Assembly (NCBI GenBank): GCA_937916395.1
Contig: CALFTN010000057.1
Span: forward strand, 1-9,616
Direction of reading: 5' to 3'
Origin: an uncultured Clostridia bacterium
GTDB lineage: Bacteria > Bacillota > Clostridia > Oscillospirales > Acutalibacteraceae
Length of the DNA: 9,616 nt
Shown: positions 5,844 through 9,616 of the stretch, one piece after another
How the letters are laid out: every line of letters starts with the position of its first letter
How positions within the stretch are numbered: the stretch's first letter is position 1
Position numbers and translations under genes: made by a program
The notes under the pieces: model-generated
What the model was told of the DNA's origin: nothing
Database searches by the model: none
Seen by the model: only the letters and a program-made list of their open reading frames with translations

Positions 5844-6629
5844 TTAACATCCTTTCAACCACTCAACAGACTGTTTTAATCCGTCAATAGTTTTTGTTTC
5901 TAAAACCACACGGCAATTTTGCTCTTTGGCAAGACTCAAATATTTTTCAATATTCATTTCACCTGTGCCAAGTGCAAGGTGATTTTTTCGCGCTTTCGCA
6001 TCGTGCAAATGAATATGACACAGGTGGTCTTTATGGTTCATAATAAAATCTTCATCCGTACCGCCAATGCCGTGATTATGTCCTACATCAAAAGTTAAAG
6101 CAAAAACGTTAGATTCTAAAAGTAATTCAATAGCTTCTTTTTGAAATTCCTCATATCCTTCACAATTTTCAATGCAGATTTTCATGTCAGCATCACCTAT
6201 AGCATTTTCACACATATTCCTGAAATCAATAACGCTTTTGAGATACTGCTCTTTGTATTCAGAGAAAAGAAAAACTTTTCTGTCAGGTAAGGTGAAATAT
6301 ACTCCCTTTGCCATGTGCATATTCAAAACCTTAATATCAAGTTGCTTTGCAATTTCTATGGTATCTGCAACAGTCTTTATGTAAGCCTCTGCAACATACG
6401 AATTAAAATCACATACATTCAGATTTTCGTCAAGGTGAATAGTGTAATAGATACCGTATTTATCAGCAATGCTTTTGAAATAATCCACATCAATTTTTGG
6501 GAGCTGATACTGTGGCAGGTTCATATTAAGCTCAATAAAATCAAGACCTAATTCTGCACACAGCTTGGCACATTCAGGGAGTGTGCTTGTTTCAATCAAT
6601 GTGGGTATACCGTAGTTTATAAATTTCAT
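5844..6629 (-). CDS. Sugar phosphate isomerase/epimerase-like TIM-barrel protein
   Basis: This 261-residue protein belongs to the xylose isomerase-like TIM-barrel/AP endonuclease 2 superfamily. Members isomerise or epimerise sugars and keto-acids with a divalent metal. Barrel strands end in the expected ligand or acid positions: E33 (FIELN), H65 (TIHLDE), H105 (NMHMAKG), E154 (ICIEN), D181 and H184 (FDVGH), H205/H207/H209 (HIHLHD) and E244 (VLETK). E154, D181, H207 and E244 are the most likely metal set. The start at 6629 has GAGG 7-8 nt upstream and overlaps the stop of the preceding gene by 4 nt (ATGA), indicating translational coupling to the STAS-like protein. An AP endonuclease role is less likely because the protein is short and sits among metabolic-type enzymes. 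The substrate cannot be told. Confidence 0.82.
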   Translation of the reverse strand: MKFINYGIPTLIETSTLPECAKLCAELGLDFIELNMNLPQYQLPKIDVDYFKSIADKYGIYYTIHLDENLNVCDFNSYVAEAYIKTVADTIEIAKQLDIKVLNMHMAKGVYFTLPDRKVFLFSEYKEQYLKSVIDFRNMCENAIGDADMKICIENCEGYEEFQKEAIELLLESNVFALTFDVGHNHGIGGTDEDFIMNHKDHLCHIHLHDAKARKNHLALGTGEMNIEKYLSLAKEQNCRVVLETKTIDGLKQSVEWLKGC

Positions 6630-6994
6630 TTTTTAACCTCATCCAAATTATAAATATATCTGAATTCAATTTTATCGGAAGAATCGCTTTCCTGACCTTC
6701 AAGTTCTTCTTTTAATGAATTGTTTGCGTCGATTATGAAATATATAATTTTGCAACCATATTCTACTGCAGTTGGTATGAAAACATCAGCAACCCATTTT
6801 GTGTCGTCAGGATGATTTTCAAAACCTGTTCTGGTATCTGCAACATAGTTGCAACCACTGTGATTTTTTATAATATCCAAAGCGTATTGTAAAGGTTTTC
6901 TGTAATCTTCAAAACAACAAAATTCTTTCCATTTTACAAATACAACATTGTATTCTTCTTCATAATGCGCTTCACAATAGTTTGAGTTATACAT
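6626..6994 (-). CDS. Small STAS/SpoIIAA-like hypothetical protein
   Basis: This 122-residue soluble protein has an alternating strand-helix pattern: VVFVKWKEF (17-25), a helix over 29-43, NYVADTRTG (49-57), a helix over 62-78, CKIIYFIID (81-89), a helix over 91-99 and FRYIYNLDEV (111-120). The pattern, including a central V-A-D-T-R strand followed by a W-containing helix, resembles the SpoIIAA/STAS-like proteins of unknown role in Firmicutes and Bacteroidetes. There are no catalytic motifs. A weak GGGGTG lies about 5 nt before the ATG. It follows the methyltransferase gene by 18 nt and overlaps the isomerase gene by 4 nt, so it belongs to the same transcript. The family call is a judgement from pattern only. 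Confidence 0.6.
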   Translation of the reverse strand: MYNSNYCEAHYEEEYNVVFVKWKEFCCFEDYRKPLQYALDIIKNHSGCNYVADTRTGFENHPDDTKWVADVFIPTAVEYGCKIIYFIIDANNSLKEELEGQESDSSDKIEFRYIYNLDEVKK

Positions 6995-7012
6995 AAAAAC
7001 ACCCCATTAGAT

Positions 7013-7771
7013 TCATTTAACAGCAAGTGTAGCGACATATTGCGGATAGTATTTTCTGATTTCGTTGCCGCCTTCTCCATCACGGTCTTCGTATAATGCT
7101 TTGAGCACAAATCCAGCTTTGAGCTGACCGCCGATTTGTTCATCTAATGTGTGGCTGAATTGTATGCCATCACCATTTGCAATCATTGCATTACGTCTCT
7201 CTTCTGACATTTTAAGTGGATTGAACGGCAACGGGTTAACTACTTTCAATGGGTCACTTTCTTCAAATAAATAATCAATACCATTATCAAGACCTGAAAG
7301 CAATATACCACCTTTTTTGAGTATTCTGTAGCACTCGTTCCAGACAGAATAAACATCTTCAACATACACGTTTGAGACAGGGTGAAAAATCAAATCAAAA
7401 CTTTCATTTTCAAATGGAAGTGGTTTTGACATATCACCTTTGATAATTTCAATGTTATATCCTTCTCTTTCTGACACCATTCTGTCTGCCTCAAGTTGTT
7501 TATCTGAATAATCAAACACAGTACATTCTGCACCAAGTTTTGAAAGTACAGGCATCTGCTGACCTCCACCACTTGCAAGTCCTAACACCTTTTTGCCTTT
7601 CAAATCACCAAACCATTCGTGTGGAACATTAATACATGGTGTAAGACGAACTGCAAAATTACCAGTAGTAGTTTTTTCATATTCTTCGTGGCTTATTGGT
7701 AATGTATATACAAAACCATCTTCCGCCCACGAATTCCAAGTTTCTGAATTTATTTTTGTGTAATCAAACAT
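7013..7771 (-). CDS. Class I SAM-dependent methyltransferase
   Basis: This 252-residue Methyltransf_11-type enzyme transfers a methyl group from S-adenosylmethionine to an unidentified small molecule. Motif I is VLGLASGGGQQ (62-72), D87 in VFDYS is the ribose-binding acid, KGDM (111-114) is the adenine-side motif, FDLIFHPVSNVY (125-136) is motif IV and LKKGGILL (151-158) is motif VI. The first 55 residues and a helical segment at about 170-215 probably cap the active site. The RBS AGGTGAG overlaps the stop of the kinase gene 10 nt upstream, again implying coupled translation. It is unrelated in sequence to the methyltransferase-like domain of the ATPase fusion beyond the shared fold. Confidence 0.88.
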   Translation of the reverse strand: MFDYTKINSETWNSWAEDGFVYTLPISHEEYEKTTTGNFAVRLTPCINVPHEWFGDLKGKKVLGLASGGGQQMPVLSKLGAECTVFDYSDKQLEADRMVSEREGYNIEIIKGDMSKPLPFENESFDLIFHPVSNVYVEDVYSVWNECYRILKKGGILLSGLDNGIDYLFEESDPLKVVNPLPFNPLKMSEERRNAMIANGDGIQFSHTLDEQIGGQLKAGFVLKALYEDRDGEGGNEIRKYYPQYVATLAVK

Positions 7772-7781
7772 ATAATCTCAC

Positions 7782-8333
7782 CTATAAATTAAACCTATCT
7801 TTTATAATCTCGGCAACAACATTCGGTGCCAAGTTTGAGTTATCAATTTTTATATAATTCGGGAATGTTATTTCACCATCATAACTTTCTGTACGATATT
7901 TTTCATCAGTATCAAGCAAATCCTTTCTTGCAAAATCAAGGTTACGTTTTGACGGTTTATTGTTAAGTCTGTTTTCAGTTGAGTTTCGCTCTAACCTGAT
8001 TTCCTGAGTAGCAACAAGTTCAACATAATATACTTCTGCACCTTGCTCTTTGAATAAATCAGAAACATATTTTATGTAATCCCAATCACCTTGATGGTCA
8101 AGCGCCCATACATAGGTGAATATCATTCCGTAATTGTTGCTCTTAGAAAACTCTTCAAAGAAAACCTGTCGTAATCTATTGACTGTTTTCCCCTCGTAAT
8201 ATCCGAATATTTCTATTACTGGTTCTATAGTCATATGATTATGGAATAATTTAAGGTCTGTAATTTTTGCAAGTTCTTGTCCGACAGTCATTTTACCAAC
8301 TGCCAAATTACCGAATATTATAACTAATTTCAT
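7782..8333 (-). CDS. P-loop kinase-like protein with Walker A GNLAVGKMT
   Basis: This 183-residue nucleoside/shikimate-kinase-like P-loop protein has Walker A GNLAVGKMT at 8-16, with methionine where Ser/Thr usually follows the lysine and T16 next. A GKM/GKL-T loop is known in a subgroup of small bacterial AAA-type kinases, so I read it as subgroup-typical and not broken. HNHMT (31-35) lies where the acceptor site is expected, and an arginine-rich stretch, R113, R116, R122 and R130, looks like the lid. The start at 8333 overlaps the stop of the GrpB-GNAT gene by 4 nt (ATGA), with GGGG 8 nt upstream. It is a different subfamily from the kinase at 4873-5367. The substrate is unknown. Confidence 0.8.
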   Translation of the reverse strand: MKLVIIFGNLAVGKMTVGQELAKITDLKLFHNHMTIEPVIEIFGYYEGKTVNRLRQVFFEEFSKSNNYGMIFTYVWALDHQGDWDYIKYVSDLFKEQGAEVYYVELVATQEIRLERNSTENRLNNKPSKRNLDFARKDLLDTDEKYRTESYDGEITFPNYIKIDNSNLAPNVVAEIIKDRFNL

Positions 8334-9343
8334 ATTTTATTCCCCTTTCTAAATACTTTCTCCATAATAACACTATCCCCATAATCTTCAATTACCTTAA
8401 ACCCACATTTTTGATACATTGAGTAGGAAATAGTAGTGTGCTTAAATACATTCAAAACCATTTTGGAAAAACCTTTTTTCTTTGCATCTTCTTGTAATTT
8501 TAAAAATGCACTTTTACCATAACCCTTGCCACGAAAATCTTCCTTAATAACATTCTCTGTAACAAAAGTGGCGTTTTCTTCAAAAGGACTTTTCTCATAT
8601 CCTATTACACCGATTTTCTCATTATTTCCATTTGTTACGATATATAAATAATTATCCTTTGAATCAGCACCATCAGGAAACACTCTTTTAAATTCATCTT
8701 TTGCTGTTTTTATTGCTTTTAACTTGAATTTCTCGTCACCTGATTTTATAAGATTTTCAGCATAGTTATTTACAGACCATTTTGCAAACACTTTGAATTC
8801 TTTATTATTGATTTTAATGAATTCTACAACTGGATAAATTCCACATTTTTTATAAATATCCTCAATACACGGTGACTTATAAGCAATATAATCATCTATA
8901 CTATCGGAGAATAATTTTGCCCCCTCTTCTTTTACTTTGCTGTATTTCAGCACAGCTTCAGGATTGTTTCTCAAATACTCTCTGAAAGAAATATGCCTGT
9001 GAAGCTCCAAAGAAAATTCAGGGCAAACATATAAATGATGTTTTGGTAAATCTATATTGCCCTTATAATCAAATGCTTCTCTGTCTTTTATACCGAGATT
9101 TCCTTCGTGTATGTAACCGAGAGTAGCTAATTTTTCAACTACTGTATCAAATACTGAATAGTCCTTGATAACAATATCAATGTCAATAATCGGTTTCGCA
9201 GAAAGACCTTCAACAGAAGTGCTACCGATATGTTCAATGCTGATTATTATATCTTTTATTGCTGTCAAAAGATACTTTTTAATTGTCTCAAAATCTGTTT
9301 TCCATTGTTCGCTATACGGAACAACTACAACTCGTTTTGCCAT
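8330..9343 (-). CDS. GrpB (UPF0157) nucleotidyltransferase-fold protein fused to a GNAT acetyltransferase
   Basis: This 337-residue protein has two domains. Residues 1 to about 172 are GrpB/UPF0157: VPYSEQWK (8-15), the HIGSTSVEGLSAKPIIDIDI stretch (38-57) with G40-S41 and the D54/D56 pair typical of the nucleotidyltransferase fold, HHLYVC (102-107), and the conserved FREYLRNNPE helix (120-129). Residues about 175-330 form a GNAT domain with acetyl-CoA loop RGKGYGK (271-277) and a C-terminal YQKCGFKV (310-317). Stand-alone GrpB is about 170 residues, so this is a genuine fusion, in frame. The start at 9343 was chosen because AGAGGTG lies 5 nt upstream; GTG 9361 precedes that SD. The GrpB role is poorly known; a transferase acting on small molecules is inferred. 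It overlaps the next gene by 4 nt. Confidence 0.85.
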   Translation of the reverse strand: MAKRVVVVPYSEQWKTDFETIKKYLLTAIKDIIISIEHIGSTSVEGLSAKPIIDIDIVIKDYSVFDTVVEKLATLGYIHEGNLGIKDREAFDYKGNIDLPKHHLYVCPEFSLELHRHISFREYLRNNPEAVLKYSKVKEEGAKLFSDSIDDYIAYKSPCIEDIYKKCGIYPVVEFIKINNKEFKVFAKWSVNNYAENLIKSGDEKFKLKAIKTAKDEFKRVFPDGADSKDNYLYIVTNGNNEKIGVIGYEKSPFEENATFVTENVIKEDFRGKGYGKSAFLKLQEDAKKKGFSKMVLNVFKHTTISYSMYQKCGFKVIEDYGDSVIMEKVFRKGNKI

Positions 9344-9375
9344 TTTTACACCTCTTTGCACATAAAAACTCCCAA

Positions 9376-9616
9376 TTACAAATATTTTTGCATATAAACT
9401 AAATTCTGATAGGTACCGTCTTTGAGTTTGAAGAATTTCGGTTCTACTGATATAACTTGAAACCCGAATTTCTGATAAAGTGCTTTTGCACGGTTGTTTC
9501 CCTCAATCATTTCAAGGTCAACGATTTCTGTGCCCTTGTGTTCCTCTGCAGCTTTCATCAGTTCTTTAAACATTGCTGAACCAATACCAATATTCCAATA
9601 CTTTTTCTGAAGAGCG
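9376..9616 (-). CDS. GNAT acetyltransferase, C-terminal part (5' end beyond window)
   Basis: The reading frame is open to the right edge and stops at 9376, showing the last 79 residues. The visible part begins with an alpha/beta-loop motif, KKYWNIGIGSAM, where N-I-G-I-G is the acetyl-CoA pyrophosphate-binding turn, and continues to NNRAKALYQKFGF, the standard GNAT C-terminal signature. Met codon 9571-9573 lies inside the conserved motif, so it is not the true start. The gene lies 32 nt before the GrpB-GNAT start and is probably in the same transcript. The substrate is unknown. Confidence 0.8.
   Translation of the reverse strand, partial: ALQKKYWNIGIGSAMFKELMKAAEEHKGTEIVDLEMIEGNNRAKALYQKFGFQVISVEPKFFKLKDGTYQNLVYMQKYL

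Noticed and set aside
1..9616. Insertion sequences, integrases, tRNA or rRNA genes as markers of a mobile island
   Set aside because: None is visible on either strand. Any claim of mobility rests only on gene content and would need flanking sequence.

Overview
The window is AT-rich and compact. It reads as a low-GC Gram-positive genome, most likely a gut-type Clostridia/Firmicutes member. That taxonomic call is inference from strong AGGAG-type ribosome binding sites, tight 4-nt ATGA gene overlaps, U-tailed terminators and A/T-ending codons; no marker gene is present. Every convincing gene lies on the minus strand, so transcription runs from high to low coordinates.

Right part (9616 down to 4873): a tight run of eight small cytoplasmic enzymes with gaps of about 32 nt or less or 4-nt overlaps. 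In transcription order they are a GNAT acetyltransferase cut by the window edge, a GrpB-GNAT fusion, a P-loop kinase, a SAM methyltransferase, a small STAS/SpoIIAA-like protein, a TIM-barrel sugar phosphate isomerase/epimerase, a second complete GNAT, and a second P-loop kinase of the AAA_33 type. The run ends in a clear Rho-independent terminator (4827-4859). They do not form a recognisable linear pathway. They look like an accessory collection of small-molecule-modifying enzymes (acetyl, methyl, phosphoryl and possibly nucleotidyl transfer).

Middle (4561-4872): a gene-free AT-rich spacer holding that terminator, about 21-bp-spaced imperfect repeats and a possible promoter for the next unit.

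Left-centre (4560 down to 332): a self-contained two-gene unit. The first gene encodes a 582-residue fusion of an ABC/AAA-type ATPase (all nucleotide-binding motifs visible) to a cysteine motif and a class I SAM-methyltransferase-like domain. The second, 23 nt downstream with a strong RBS, encodes an 818-residue HD-domain protein. Its active-site residues match the COG1078/SAMHD1-type nucleotide phosphohydrolases, but it carries large extra regions. An ATPase paired with a nucleotide-degrading HD enzyme, isolated by terminators and next to accessory genes, is the architecture of an anti-phage or other abortive defence module. I do not recognise this combination as a named system. It is the best candidate for something undescribed here.

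Left edge (1-331): downstream of a 17-bp hairpin lies a well-formed extended -10 promoter (179-207). It drives a leader with a short hairpin, a good SD, a 10-codon ORF and several mutually exclusive pairings that could hide that SD. This resembles a translation-attenuation leader for a gene lying beyond position 1.
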